NCBI GenBank assembly: GCA_021234155.1
Contig: JAJEKV010000014.1
Coordinates: 14,682,494 to 14,746,493 of the forward strand
Length of the DNA: 64,000 nt
Reading direction: 5' to 3'
From: Isoetes taiwanensis
Taxonomy: Eukaryota > Streptophyta > Lycopodiopsida > Isoetales > Isoetaceae
Shown in pieces: positions 11,589-24,835 of this stretch. The notes below the pieces were generated by a model. That model worked only from the letters and a program-made list of their open reading frames with translations, did not search any database and was not told where the DNA came from. The position numbers and the translations under genes are program-made. The first letter of the stretch is position 1; every line of letters begins with the position of its first letter.

Positions 11589-13275
11589 CAAACATCAAGA
11601 TCTTTCCTTTGTCCCATGTGAACGCCTCTGATTCATGCGGCTCTGCCCCAAATTGCCAGCCTTCTCCTTGCCCAAATGCCTTGTTATTGAGGAATTATGT
11701 GGAGCTTGCTTTGAGACAGCTCCGGTTGCTTAAAAATCCAGGCCTGAACGACCCCATTTAAATCGGAGAATACTATGCCCATAACAGGGAATTTCCATTC
11801 AAAATTGTGTCCACCCGTAAATGGGTTAGAACTGCCTCCTAAATGCTCTTTCAGGCTTTTGAATTACAGTGAATCAAGTAGCTCTGTGGACTAATTTCAA
11901 GGCCCTCATTCTAATTACCAACAAAACCCTCGGCAGCTGTAACGACAAAAATGCCTGCCAATCAAAATTCCCTGCGCGAAAATTCCTCTTGGAAGGCTTG
12001 CGCCTGCTCTGCAACCTCAACTCCGGCACAACCGGCAGTCAGGACTCAAAGCTGAGCCCCACATCTTGCCGGAATGCAAACCCTACTTTGCCTAAAAAAA
12101 ATCCTGGCCCTCCATCTCAGTCTGACGTGGAATTAATTCCCTCATACACGTCATCTTTTCTTGCCACATCACCAAAAAAGAAGATACATAATTTTATATA
12201 TGTTAGAGATAGTGTGGTTGATTCAGCACTGATCTAGACATAGATCAGTAGGAAGGAAAAATCAGGGTCAGCTCATACGGCATATGCAACGCATAGCGGA
12301 TTCATCCTGAGGGAATTTATGCAGCGCGGATTCAGCCGTTTACTGTAGCTGGTGCAAAAGGATCTCATGTGAAGGGGCCTTACGGTGGACGGGCACAAAG
12401 GTGCCAAACTTCTTGGGGGATGTTGTCGAATGCCCAAGCCACATTGTATCTTTGAGGACGTGAGATCTTAATAGCTGCCGACCCCTTTTTGTTGCATTTT
12501 TAACTGGTATATCTCTCCATTTATTTTTGCCTACTTTCTTTTTCTGTGGTTTCCACAGTTGATCTTTTCTTTTTGCAGTACAAAAACCTGGCTGGTGGTT
12601 CCTATTCTATGCAGGATTTATGAAACAAAATGTACATGATGATGCAGCTTATAGGCATTGCAAGAAATTACTGAGAGTGGTTATGTTGCAATGTTGCTGG
12701 ATTCAAATTCCCTCTGGCATTAAAGGTGCACAAAATCTTGATCTATTCCAAAATGTAGGGACAGAACATGCGATGCAACTATTTTATGCTTATCTCTCTG
12801 AGAATGGATTAGTTTGGAATATTTGGGGTTCAAATCTCCTGCAATCTATTGCATCTCTGTTGTTATATATGCATTGCAGTTCTATAAGTTGCTCATTAGT
12901 TGGATTTGGATTGGATATGAGTTGGAACACACAAAAGCCTAGAGCTTTTGAGTTGCAGCTTATAAGATTTGATACCACTTTGCCGTTTAAGTTGGCATAT
13001 ATGTGGTCCACAAATAAAGCTTACAAGACTCATGTCATTCATTTAGTGGTTCACATGTATCTCAAAGTAAATGTGCATTTCACGGATTGACATGAGCCAT
13101 CCACCTATTCCTCACTAAATCTACATGCAAAATTATTAATTTCTACAAGGAACAGTTGGTCTAGTTTTAAATTTCTATAAGATTTTATGGTAAAAATAAA
13201 GTTCAAATTGGAGATTAATTTGTCAATAAGTGTTTTCAATTTCATAGTAGAAAGTAATATTAATGAGGTCTTAGG
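11589..13275. other. No recognised gene; one unassigned 156-codon ORF
   Basis: The ORF at 12620-13090 (+) begins just after a T-rich tract with a CAG (12577) and could be an exon. Its sequence (HCKKLLRVVMLQCC, NIWGSNLLQSIASLLLYM) matches no family I recognise and may be chance. Otherwise nothing is supported. Confidence 0.4.
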
Positions 13276-13279
13276 GCAG

Positions 13280-13400
13280 TTCTTCCTTGGTGTCTCTTTT
13301 ATCAGCGTTGTCCATATCCGAATGCTTCCCCCTTCTTGAAGGGACTGCTTGATTCTTGGGAGACAGTTCGTGATTTTATATTTATGTCACATGGTATAGC
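13280..13400 (+). mobile_element. Short LINE fragment
   Basis: Bases 13283-13372 are clearly similar to the reverse complement of 49690-49780 (shared words CTTCCTTGGTGTCTCTTTTA, CCTTCTTGAAGGGA, GATTCTTGGGAGACAGTTCG), part of the LINE at 48.9-50.1 kb. Only ~110 bp of the coding region remains. Confidence 0.75.
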
Positions 13401-13429
13401 CTTGGATGCTCAAGGACGAGCATAGTTTT

Positions 13430-15530
13430 AGTGGCACAGACTGTAACAGGCCCATGGTAGACCGCTCGAGTATTCGAACCTTGAATGTGCATGTGGGGCA
13501 TTCCCGAGACACCGGCATAAATGGGTAGAAGCGACTATTCATAAACGTCTAGACGGTTTTGCCCAGTTGGTTAAGGGCATGTCGGTTAGGAACGTTATAG
13601 TACCTGCGACCTAAGGGGTGTCAGACCCATACCCGGTCCATGTGCAGTGACCGACTATAAGCCTAGCACACTATAGAGGCCCCAGTAGCCACGCTCAGCA
13701 AGGCTCCATCTCCACTTCACCATTGTACCGTTATATAGTGTTCATTCTTGGCATAGCATCCACATGCAGGTGGATTTAATGGGATTTAAGGGGTTTTAGC
13801 TAGGAGCATGTCCCCCCTCCCCCCAAATCTCCACAACACAAGAGGAACAGAAAGAGAACTATCACAACACATCTATCCATCCATAACTTCAAATAGAACA
13901 TGAACTAGAGTTTAATCAAACAACTACTCATACAAGGCTTAGCTAGAAGCTCAAGCTACCTACGTACTAACCCGTATCTTGGCTAGAGACATTATCCCTT
14001 ATAGTATCCATGTGGTTGGTCTTAGAAGGGTTGAACAAGCAGCTCCTCCTTCAACAAATCCTATCTTGGGTAGAATTTGGGGTGGAGGCCCAACTTGGTT
14101 GCCTCTCAGATTGGCAAGTAGCCTAGGCCAATTGAGTTGGCCCAGGTGGCTTCATTTTCATGGCCTCATTAATAATAATTAGCTAGGCAATTAGTTATTA
14201 ATTAGCTTAATTAGCTAAGTTAGCTTGCTTAATTAATGGCGTTTTAACATAGCTGACTTAAACCCTTTTGATGTATTCTATAAAGGCCAAAAAATACCCT
14301 TGGCAACGTGTTCGGATATTTATATGTATATTGTATAAATATGTGGAACGTCATACAAGGTGGGACCTTGAGCTCTGAGATCACAAAGCTTATAGAGAGC
14401 CATATTGCTACCTCAAATAGTCCAAGGGCACGTGGACATTCGTCTTGACGATCCAGCTGAGCATAGATCTAGAAGCCCACTAGAAAACAAAGGATCGATA
14501 CCAATACCCTACGGAGCACGATTTCCAAGAGAAGGAGGCGAGTATCGCTCAAAAATCTCCTCATCAGTGGAACTCTAACCTCCCTGCCCTTCATGGCATC
14601 CTAAATTTAACGAGAGCAGCGCAATCACAATGTCCCTCATAGTTGAGCTAGACCTTGTTTACGCTGCCATTCAGCATATCGGGGGATATGTTCAAGACCT
14701 CTAGATCTTTGAACACAGTACGCTACACAAATGCATCACTATTCCTTTAGGCCAAACATTTGCCTATTCTAGAGATTATTTTTCCATAATATGCAATGAA
14801 TGGAATATAAAAACAAGATGTGAGGTATTGAGATGAGGGACATCACCATCTTGGTACACTGCAACTAGAACTCCATTGATATTGAAAATTACAAGTTTTG
14901 TAGGTCCCTCTGAATCCCAATTTCGAGCTTGGCTTTGACCAGATTTCTTGTTCGGGATCTGGAGCTGAGACCTTGATTCTTTTCTTGTTTGGACTTGTGT
15001 CTGTAACTGTTTTTGAGCATGTAGCAACATTTGCAGCAGAGTCTTTTTCTACATATTGTTGTTGACTTGCGCCAGAATCATTATGAGGCAGGGACGAGCT
15101 AGCCCACTATGTCCAGATGCTTATGGGTATGACATTGAAAATGATAGAGCTACATCAAAGCCCCTGAAACGTTAAACACTACCCAGTTAGTAAGGTTCAC
15201 GGGGTGTCAAGAAATAGGATTTGGGAGCTCTGACGAGTTTTCGAAGACTTTCTCGACTCACAAGTTGAGAAAGTTTCCTAAAGGCAAACACAGAGTTCAT
15301 TTGAATATGGATATTCACCTCGAGCAAAAGTTCTCAATCATTTATTCGCGAGAACGTCTACGCCTTCGATATGTGAGTTGTCCCCTTGGTTGCTCTAGCT
15401 GCTAGCTTCCTCGTCTTCAGAACTATCATCTTTGTTCTGACTCTTTCCACCTTTCTTTCTATTTTGAAAATGGTAATGAAATAGATCCAGATACGACTTA
15501 ATCGCTTCAACAAGGGCCTTGTCCCCAATT
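13430..15530. other. Mostly unassigned DNA with possible gene fragments on the minus strand
   Basis: Two minus-strand pieces look protein-like. At 15525-15390, just outside the LINE poly(A), GDKALVEAIKSYLDLFHYHF leads to an acidic end (DDSSEDEEASS) and stop. At 15030-14776 a Gln/Lys-rich stretch precedes KLVIFNINGVLVAV, resembling the first motif of FCP1/NIF phosphatases but with Asn for both catalytic Asp. Neither is complete. A stretch at 13555-13580 resembles a tRNA A box but has no convincing B box. Confidence 0.35.
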
Positions 15531-18500
15531 ATTTTTTTTTTTTTTTTTTTTGAAGAACGTGTTTTACTTCATATTATACACTCAAAATATTACAGAGTAC
15601 TTCCAGAAGTAAGAAATGTCCCTGAAGCATCAATCACTTTTAGATGATCACTCCATATTGGAATTTTAATACGATCAGGCCAATTGGAGATTTGAAAGCA
15701 ATTATACAACTTCTTACGAATTTCTTGAAGCACCACCTGAGAAGAAATACGCTTATCATAAAAGACCTTTCTTCGCCTTCGCTTCTATACACTCCATATT
15801 AGCCAAGACTTTGCCATGTGAAATGCAATCCTTTTGGAAGCAGTCCACTGATTTGGATAAATACGCAAAAGAGAATGAGAATGAGAATGAGAATGAGAAT
15901 GATTTTTTATCGTCCACTGAGGCCAATCGGCCTATGGGACCCAAAGATACTCCAAAAAGAGAATGCAGCCAGGACCTAAGACTACTTAGCTCTGCACACA
16001 AATATAAACAGTGCTCCAATGTTTCAATGCACCGCTCACACATTGGGCAAAGTGGGCTTACTCCCGGCTTAAAGCGATGAACCATCTCATTAACTCTCAA
16101 AGATCGATGAATCACCTGCCAAAGTAGAACATTTACCTTTGGAGGATTATATTTAGACCAAACAAGGTTCCAGATGGATTGCCATTGAGAAGCCAAAGTC
16201 TGTAAGTGCCATTTTCGAGAAGGTGATAAAGTACTTGAGGAAGTAAGCAATCTGTATCATGAACTTATTAGCTTCTTGCCTTCTTTAATACCTTAAACAA
16301 AGTTCCAACATCTCTTGTTACCTTCTTAATTAGATGAAGAGCACTTGCTACATAAGCCCATATATTGATATCTTTATCCAACAACCCATATGTCTCCTGA
16401 AACCATTGCCAAGGAGCAATGTCAATACCAAAATACCATTGTTCAATAGAAATAATACCTGCTCTCCTTCACCTCGCTTGGGAATGCGCATGCATAAATT
16501 CTACAACTGGGTGTAGTTGTCCATGAGTATACAAAGGCAACCACAGAAAGGGGGAAGATGCCTGGAGACAAGCTTCCCAATCAAATGTAATCACCTGCTG
16601 GACTACCTTCCAGGCCCGAAGCAAGCCGTTCAGTACTGGAGAGGCATGTGAATAAGCTTTCAATGGATATAACAATGCCCAAGGGAGCTTAATTCTCACA
16701 CCTCGCTTATGAAAAACCATACACTTCTTTACTGATTGTTTGGGTAACTTCATACCTGGTGATGCACAATCATCTTTCAACAAACTGAACAATAGCTTAG
16801 AAGCTAAGACCTTACCCTGTAAAGAAAGATCCAACATACCAAGTCCTCCTTGTTGTTTAAACAACATACATTTCTTCCACGCCACCTTCACAGTGCCTCC
16901 TTGATCGGTACACCAGACAAAATCTCTTACAATCTTTTTTATCTCTGCAAACTTAGAAGTTGGAGCCAATAGAACCGAAACCAAATAAATATGCGTATTG
17001 TTCAATACTGGCTTAGCTACTTGAATTCTACCTGCCAAGGATAACTTTGAACCTCTCCACCAAATCAGTTGCCTTTGTAAATTTAAGATAATTTCATCCA
17101 TGCTTCATTCATGTCAATATCTAGACCAAAGGGGACTCCTAGAAGCTTTGTCTTTGCAGATGGTACAACAACCTTCCAGGCATACTCATATAAAAAATGC
17201 GGAACTGCTTCCTTCCCCACCCATAAAGCACTACACTTAGCCCAATTAAGGAGACAACCAGATGCAATTGAAAATATATCCAAAATCTTTTTGATTAACT
17301 GCACATTATTCTCTTCACCATCCACTAGCAAGAAGGTATCGTCTGCAAACTGATTAACCAAAACCTGTTCACCTTCCACTAATAATAATCCCTTTACCAA
17401 ACCATCCTTTTCAGCCTCATGCAATAGTTGCGAAAGTCCTTCTGCCACTATAGTAAACAAAAAAAGAGCTAAAGGGCAACCTTGCCTTATTCCACGTTCA
17501 ATTGAAAAAGCACCAATGGTTCTCCATGATACAAGATTACACCCTTTAGCGTAAATCAACATTTTATGCATCATAGATCTGGAAACCGCACCCAAATCCC
17601 AATTTCAAAAGCATGGCATCCAAGAAAGTCCACTTCACACTATCATAAGCTTTAGCAAAATCCAATTTTAAATATAAAAGATTTTTGAACATTGGGCCCA
17701 ATGAACTCCTTCATATGTTTGCCACTATATTATGAAAAATTTGTCCGACCTCGAAGAAAGCCCCGACTAAGCCGCGATCTATTCTCAATCCCAAAACTGT
17801 TTAAGTCTTTTCTCGCATAGGCTTTTGCAATAATTTTATAGATAGTAGATAGAAGAGTTATTTGCGCCAATCATGAATGCGCATGAGGTTCTTTCACTTT
17901 AGGAATAAGAGAAATCAAATCGTATTCAAAAAATCCTATCAAATTGATGTGAAGTACACAAGTCTTTGTATGCCTCCATAATGCTCACCGACGCCCATTC
18001 CCAATACCTTTTAAAAAATTCTACAGGATACCATCCATACCGGACATTTATCCGAAGCCAACTCAAATGTTGCCGCCGCAATTCGGACATGGACAAGTGG
18101 GGCCTCTAACAATTGATTCCTCTTGTGAAAGAATTGCATGTACCTTAGAAAGCACAATATCCTCAGATTACATCTTGATGAGGCAAGGGTTTGACCTTAA
18201 AAAAGTTTCAAAGTATTGAGTAAGGGACCGCTTAATCTCATTTGGCTCTGTCATTACCCTCCCATCCCAAGAGATAAAGAGTGCATAGTAGCTGCATACC
18301 TCTTACGCTTTGAAGCTCTAAAAAACAGCTTATTACAACGATCTCCATCTTTCAGTCAGGTTAATCCAGATTTAACTCGTGCTGATTGAATTTGGGCCAC
18401 TTCAAGACCACGAATAGCATCAATAGCATGTTGCAATCTAAAAGAGTCCGTACCCACTTTCTTAAGCTCCTCTAATTCAGCATATAACTTACTTAATGTC

Positions 18501-18715
18501 TCTTTTTCTTCACGAACTCGTTGCGCTCCCCATCTTTTCGCAAAAATCTTGACATTTGCCAAAGCCTCAACAATTCTTCGCATACCATGTTGTTGAGATG
18601 AAGCCTTTTGCCAAGCCTCCTGACATCCTGCTTCAAACTCCTCATTAGGCACCCAATTATTGTTATTGGCTTCATTCCAAGTAGCATAGCACCTTGAGAG
18701 AAAGGCAAAAGAATA
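15531..18715 (-). mobile_element. LINE retrotransposon, 5'-truncated and decayed
   Basis: A 21-nt T run at about 15532-15553 is the poly(A) tail of a minus-strand LINE. Reading from the 5' side: 18710-18356 holds the linker before RT (LYAELEELKKVGTD, AQIQSARVKSGLT). 17595-17083 holds RT palm motifs GIRQGCPLA.FLF and QFADDTFLL. 17101-16469 holds the thumb region (QLIWWRGSKLSLAGRIQ, KVAWKKC, GGLGMLDL). 16250-15756 holds the zf-RVT part (PPKVNVLLWQVIHRSLRVN, CPMCERCIETLEHCLYLC). Frames change between segments and 17600-18350 is poor. No endonuclease domain is present. A GAATGA microsatellite at 15871-15900 has expanded inside the last ORF. Confidence 0.9.
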
Positions 18716-21487
18716 AAAAATAAAAATAATAATAAAAAAATCTAATTTTTAGATCAAAATTCATTTTCAATATGATGTATAGAGTTAACTGCATTCATTG
18801 TATATTTGATAAATGTTATGGTGCATTTGATTTGTATTGATTTGCAAACTAACTAATATTTCTTCATTAATAGATTGTCTCGGTCGTTGCAGAGGCAGTG
18901 GAAAAAGAGGATCAATAGAATATCTGATTTCCAAGAAGCATCTCTATATTTGGCAACACAGAACCTCAATGTATATTTCAAACTGTACAAGACAATAAAA
19001 GCTTCTTTGAAAGAGAGGGCATGAAATAGGGTTTCAATAATTTGAGGAATTTTGCATTCTCACTTTGCTTCAAATAGATTGTTGCATGCGCACAGAAGCA
19101 GAGTTCATGTTTCTCCAAAGTAGGTCTACGTATAAGATCATCAATCTTAGTTATGAGAAGCCTATAGTCCAAAATCAAATAAAAATACCTAATATAGTGA
19201 CAATTGTTGGCATGATCAGCAATCGCCATATTTTGTTTCGAAAGCTTGTCATAGTGATCTTTCTAAGGTAAAATATAAGATGAATATGGAAAAATTAGTA
19301 GGAGCATGGTTTTTTTTTTCAATATATGATTTATATGTTTTTAACCTATTGATATCCACATATTTAGTCTTTACTTTGATATCTAGAATAACCTTTTTCC
19401 GAAAAGGCCACCTTTAATACATACCTTTTCTAAAAAGCCTTCGAATTACATAATGAACTGTGGCAGGCAAACCTGGTACCTTATTCGCCTTTTCAGTGCT
19501 CCAAAAGACCACATGAGCCAAGTTGTGGTATTTTGTTGTGAATAAATATGTATGGCTTGTTCGTGTGCTAAACCAAGTGAGAAGAAGCAGGAAAGATGTT
19601 TGGAAATTGATAACAAGTAGAAAGAAAGATTAGATGGGTTAGAACACAAACGAATTATGAATTCTCCTTTAAACCCTTGAATCCGCCTTGGATCTTCCAA
19701 ATCAGCTGCAAGGAAGCAAACCAATTGGTAAGAGCTCCAAATGAGTTTCAAATCTGTTTCAAAAATCTATGAGACACGCCCTTTATGAAAATTGACTTAA
19801 AATCCTCCTTTGTGTGAAGATCTAATAAATAATTCCATTTTCATGGTAAACTTTGATATCTTTCAATCTCTTGCTTGTGGACATGGACTTTTTGAATTCT
19901 TTAGACCAGTAGACTCGATACTAGCTGTGAAAGTAGGGACAACCCCAGACTTTACCAATAACTTTATATAAGACTAGAATCTTTGCCGTGGAACAAGTAA
20001 AAAATATCGAAATTTTTGTTCCGATCTTATCAGCAAACCAAGTAAAAGATTTAAAAGGAGTCCACTATATGCTATGTACTTCGAACCTTAAAACATTTTG
20101 CAGACCTTGCTATACGATATACCCTAGGGAGCATACCTCACAAATGAGGATCACTATCTACGGACAAAAATGATACATAACTCGTGAATATGCCCATCCA
20201 GCAACCTCGCGATACCTGAAGTCACCCATCATATGTCTATAATGCTCAAATTTGTCTGCATGTATTTTAGTGAAATCAAACAAGATAGATATGCAGAAAA
20301 ATGCTTTCTTTAGGTCCTTAGATACTTATAGAAGTGCCTATGGTCATTGTTCTAAAATGAACATCTTAGTGTTGTATATGTAGTTGGAACAAGATTCTGT
20401 GCATTCTTTAGCACTATCCTTACAACACACTCAGTTTATAGTTGTATATTTACCTTTTCCAATTGAATATTATGCCGCTGGTGAGAATGGCGATAGAGAT
20501 GACGAGGGATAGAGGGAGTTATTGATATGGTGGTTAAACAAAATTACGGGTGGAATTATGTTAGAATCAGCCCAACAACTAGAAACAAAAAGAAAAAAAA
20601 GGTAAAAAAGTTATTACTGTATCATTGTCAGCACAAATGGATTTGATTTGGAGTTCTGAGAGTGGAATTAAGAAAAAATTATGTCTTTGTTAGGGCAATG
20701 ACTAAAAGAAAGAATGAGGAGTTTGCAGGATAGAGTGGCATACAAAAAATTATCATTTAAGTAACACATTCCATCAATAAGATCTCTTTGTCTTGCTTTC
20801 CTGGATGCTACATCCAGATGCCCAACTGAAGTCTAAAATTGACTCATTGAAAAAAGGTTTTTTAGAGTTTACATATAGTCTTCATTTTTTTCACACAAGA
20901 TCCAAGTTTAAGGTATCAGATATTTGAAATGTGATGCTCTCTCATGCCAAATTTTGAAGAAGCCCTGATTAGGATTTGAAACACCCTAATATTTGTTTAT
21001 TCAAACTAATATTCATCCGCTGACCTTCATTATAGAATCAAGAAAATGTTCTTAATTGCAAAACCTACATCAGTGATATGAATCTAGCTGTAGTATTTAG
21101 AGATCCAAAGATCGAAATAATGCAGCTGTTGCTGGCTTTGAAGTCGCATACGCTATTCCTTTTCTTATTGCTATTTTTTAACGTGAAAGCGTTACCTTGA
21201 TCCCTTGCCAAGGACTCAAAATATGATTTCTTGTTGGAACTCTAATGTCATTCCACTTTAGTAAAGCAAAATTCTTGATGAGTGTACTATAATAGTCTTG
21301 GTAATCGGAGGTATCGGGGAGACCATAGCATGCCCAAAATCTCAAGGAGACGGAGGGTGGCTCCTTATTAGCATCTCACCCAAGTTTCCCCTCTGTGCCA
21401 TGTAGGCAAAATATAGTGGTGGAATGCAAACCATTCCCGTTGCCAAAGAAGAAGAAAGCACTAGAAGACAAACTAAAATTGATATGG
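18716..21487. other. No recognised gene
   Basis: The 2.8 kb is A/T-rich and contains only short, unrelated-looking ORFs on both strands. I could not tie any of them to a family, nor find splice-linked coding blocks. Confidence 0.5.
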
Positions 21488-21939
21488 TTTAAGGTTAATA
21501 ACTAATAATGGTGCTCGGGGGAGTGGCCTTGCATGGAACAATATTTATTCCTGAGAAGGGAAGGACTAATAATTGGTATTATTACTTCCTAATGGAAGGA
21601 AAAAATATCTTTCTTGTTCAAGTTGAATGATGATATTTAACTTGAAGAACTGGAAAGGGCTGGGAATGCCATGACTGTTCAAGTGAGGGACGCTTACTTG
21701 ATGGATCAGTATGGAGATTTTTCTGTCCAAGCGCGGATCCTGCCTTGGAGGATCAGAAAAAGAACATTCCTAGGAGGACAAGGTTGGTCCCAAGACGGGA
21801 AAGACTACGTTAGTAAAGAACCATATTATTTGGTTGGGTTTGCAAGTTCTAATGTCATGATTGAGTTTTACGTAGGACATAGAAATTGTTCCATGCAAGG
21901 CCACTCCCCCGAGCACCATTATTAGTTATTAACCTTAAA
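21488..21939. repeat. 55-bp perfect inverted repeat with 342-bp spacer
   Basis: The arm 21488-21542 (contains GGTGCTCGGGGGAGTGGCCT) is the exact reverse complement of 21885-21939. The spacer carries an 84-codon ORF of unknown nature running into the right arm. It could be a foldback element, a recent local inversion duplication, or an assembly artefact. Confidence 0.9.
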
Positions 21940-21944
21940 ATTGA

Positions 21945-22569
21945 AGATGTATGTGGACTTGGGCCTTGGATAAACTACTTCGTCATAAAGTGGTTGTTCT
22001 TTAGTGGCAGATTTTTCATAGATACCCTCGTGTCAATGTGCTTGTCCACAGATTTGATCCTCGAGTATCAGCATTTTTTCCACTGTGCAAGCAAAGGGAC
22101 GAGACTATTGAGTATTGTTTCTTTTGCATGATCATCTCCAGCCGGTTTGGTCTTGGCTGCTTTCTTTTTGTCATGTGACATTGACAAGTCAGCAAGTGCT
22201 CTTGGCTATTTATCTGGATACTTGGAATAAGCTTCAAAGCCAAGCTTTTCATTTAGCATCAGGATGGTTATTGTGGTCTATCTGGAAGCGCAGAAGATTG
22301 TGTGTTTTTAAGAGCTTGGTTATTCCTGCTGCTGTTGTCCTCCATGACGCTTAAAATATAATTGCTAAGGCCTAGCATTGCTCTTCGCTTGCTCCTGCGA
22401 AATGACAGTTGGTTTTTTAGATTTATTTGAGGGTATTATCTTATGCATGGGCTAGTGGTCCTACTCATTGGATCATGATTATCCTCTGAGATTTTAATCC
22501 TGCCTGTGCAGTTGTATCGGTCTTTTGGCTTGGACTTTTAAAAAGGTTTGGCGTCCTTAAAAAAAAATA
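21945..22569 (+). mobile_element. LINE 3' fragment with short A tail
   Basis: The translation (QPVWSWLLSFCHVTLTSQQVLLA, FHLASGWLLWSIWKRRR) matches the LINE at 48.9-50.1 kb. The following non-coding part (TTATCTTATGCATGGGCTAGTGG, GATTTTAATCCTGCCTGT) matches the LINE tail at 28.8-29.06 kb. It ends in an A run at 22558-22567. This copy is uninterrupted where the other is split, so it serves as the empty-site reference. Confidence 0.85.
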
Positions 22570-23916
22570 AGTAGATGCCCTACTAGAAGACAAACTGAAG
22601 TCACTACAAACCAAACTAAAAGCACTACAGGAAAAAATTCATCGATGAGACTTCAGTATTCCAGATGGAGTGATGGTGCATCTGAAAAGTTTGTCGGATG
22701 CGGTTCGATGTCACCCTAGTAAGCTCCAGTAGAGGTAATGTGAATGGGAATGGAAATGGAAAATCCTGCAGCTGGAATTGCCATGTGGTGCAGGAACTCC
22801 GATAGAAGACTCAGGAGATGGGCCATGATCTTGGTTCAAGGATCATTGGAAGTGGGATTTTTCAAGCAGAAAATGTTTTTTCAAATGATATAGATTGCAA
22901 AGAATAGGTAGAGACAAAGGTTCATCTACTCTTTTGGATGTGAAGGTAGAGGCAGCTCCTGCAGCCGAACCTAAGCTTAGAAAAAATACACCATTTGAAG
23001 TAATATTCATTTTTTTTGGCAGAAATGACCTTTTTGAAGCACAGAGGGAACTCTAAAATAGGAATTAATCATTTTGAATCAAGAACCCATTAGGTAAAAG
23101 ACTGTACTCTACCAAAGAAAAAACCCACAGTAAGCATGCGAGAAATCTAGCTCTTAACAAGAATCGACCCCTGTCTAGAGAAGATTGATATGCAAGAAGT
23201 GCTTACATTAAAGGAGAAGGAAACTTGTTACGTCGCACCACATTGAAGCATCCTATTGGGAGAGCTTAGATTAGATATCGAATTTTTATGCCGTAGACCA
23301 CAATAGGCCCCGGGATGGTATAAATCTAGGGAAGAAGCCCAAATCAAGCAAGGGGAATATGCCTCAATACAATGCATCAAAGATATAAAACAAAATCAAA
23401 TGTGGGCGAATGTATTTGGAAGCAACTAGAGATAACCAACAAGGAGTTCCGAGGCCACTAGTCGAGAATAATAAATATATGCCTACTGAACTGAACGACT
23501 GTCTATTAGCATTCAAGTCGAGATCTTCCATCCTAAATTCTATCGCCACTACTCTTTCCTCTCCTATTTCGTCAATTCTTCAGCAGTACACAGCTACATC
23601 CAGATGGTAGATTTTTGTCAAGGTACCATCAAACTCCCAAGGGATCTTGCATGGGAGTAAAATCTATGATAATTGTCGCCACATTAGGAGCTGTCGGGAT
23701 GTAATGGAATCTCAAAACTCAGAAACAATGTTGTTGTGGATTTCTGCAATTCGTCCAGGAAAGAACTTCCAGCTTTGTGGCATCTGGGCCTTAGATGTCG
23801 CCATGTGGATCTCTATTTCGACGTTTTGTTCTATTTTCTTGCTTGGTCTTTTATTTTGGCCTACGTGGAAGCTTTTATATTTCATGTAATATCTATTCTA
23901 TATCATATCATAACAT
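22570..23916. other. No recognised gene
   Basis: Only short ORFs are seen. The region leads into the tandem repeat at 23917 without a clear boundary feature. Confidence 0.5.
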
Positions 23917-24394
23917 ATATATGTTCTTATGTTTGTCCTCTTGAATCCGACCATTGATCCGAGATCCTACGGCTCACGTGGCTTTGGAACGTATCTTATG
24001 GCTCAGATGGCTTGGGAGTTTGTATACGATCATATGTAAGCGATCATATGGTCCAGGTTGATTTGATCCTGATCGTTGGTCCGAGATCCTACGGCTCACG
24101 TTGGTTTGGGACACATCCTACGGTGCAACGGCTTTGGGAATTATATGTAATCGATCTAATGGTCCAGGTTGATCTTGATCCTGATCCTGATCGTCGATCC
24201 GAGATCCTACGGCTCAGGTGGCTTGGCACATATCCTACGGTCCACATGGCTTTGGGAATTATATGTAATAGATCCTACGGCTCATATTGCTTTTATATGG
24301 TGAGATCTTGATCGTTGATCGAGTCTAAGATCCTAAGGATCATGTTGAATGCTCGTCCCTTAAGGAAAGGCTTTTAAAATTTTTTATGTTATTG

Positions 24395-24462
24395 GGGGGA
24401 TTCGAACCCTGGTCATTAACCCCCCAGCCCCCCATTTTAACCACTATACCAAGCATTAATTC
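24395..24462 (-). repeat. tRNA-derived SINE head, copy 1
   Basis: Read on the minus strand, TGGTATAGTGGTTA (24451-24438) matches a pol III A box and GGGTTCGAATCC (24409-24398) is a perfect B box, 29 bp apart, flanked by G-rich and C-rich arms. It lacks the length and cloverleaf arms of a functional tRNA, so SINE is the better call. Confidence 0.75.
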
Positions 24463-24530
24463 TATGAATAATTTCTGTTTCAAATATACTTAAGGGTAAT
24501 ATTCTAATTAAGATAAAATAGAATATAACA

Positions 24531-24835
24531 TTCTAGATAGTTCAAGAAAGTTCTAGAATGTTCTGGAGGCTCTAGAAAGTTCTAAAATCTTCTAGAATGT
24601 TCTAGAAAGTTCCAGAATATTCTAGAATGTTTTGGAATATAAGAGAATCTAGGGGGAATCTAAGAGAATCCTTCCAGAAAGTCCCAAATTGTTCTAATAA
24701 GTTCTAGAATGTAGGGGAATCTTCGGGAATGTAAGGGAATAGGGAAATACTTCCAGAGAGTTCTAGGATGTTTTGAAAGTTTCAGAATGTTCCAGAAAGT
24801 TCTAGTATGTTCTAGAAATTTCTAGAATATAAGGG
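24531..24835. promoter_or_regulatory. Array of heat-shock-element-like TTCnnGAA decamers, copy 1
   Basis: From 24531 the sequence is read as consecutive 10-mers of the form TTCnnGAAnn. Four perfect ones run 24590-24629, and several near-perfect ones lie on either side. A second block occurs at about 24780-24830. Alternating TTC and GAA at 5-bp spacing is the known HSF-binding arrangement. Whether it works as a regulatory site is inference. Confidence 0.5.

Noticed and set aside
12620-13090. Membrane-protein gene from the 156-codon ORF
   Set aside because: Hydrophobic patches exist but no conserved motif, paralogue or clear splice partner could be recognised; kept only as unassigned.
13555-13640. 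tRNA or SINE from CAGTTGGTTAAGGGC
   Set aside because: A-box-like only; no B box at suitable spacing was found.
17111-17353. 80-codon plus-strand ORF
   Set aside because: It is antisense to the LINE reverse transcriptase palm region.
24398-24451. Functional tRNA gene
   Set aside because: A and B boxes are present, but acceptor, D and anticodon arms do not form and the sequence sits in a dispersed repeat; SINE head preferred.
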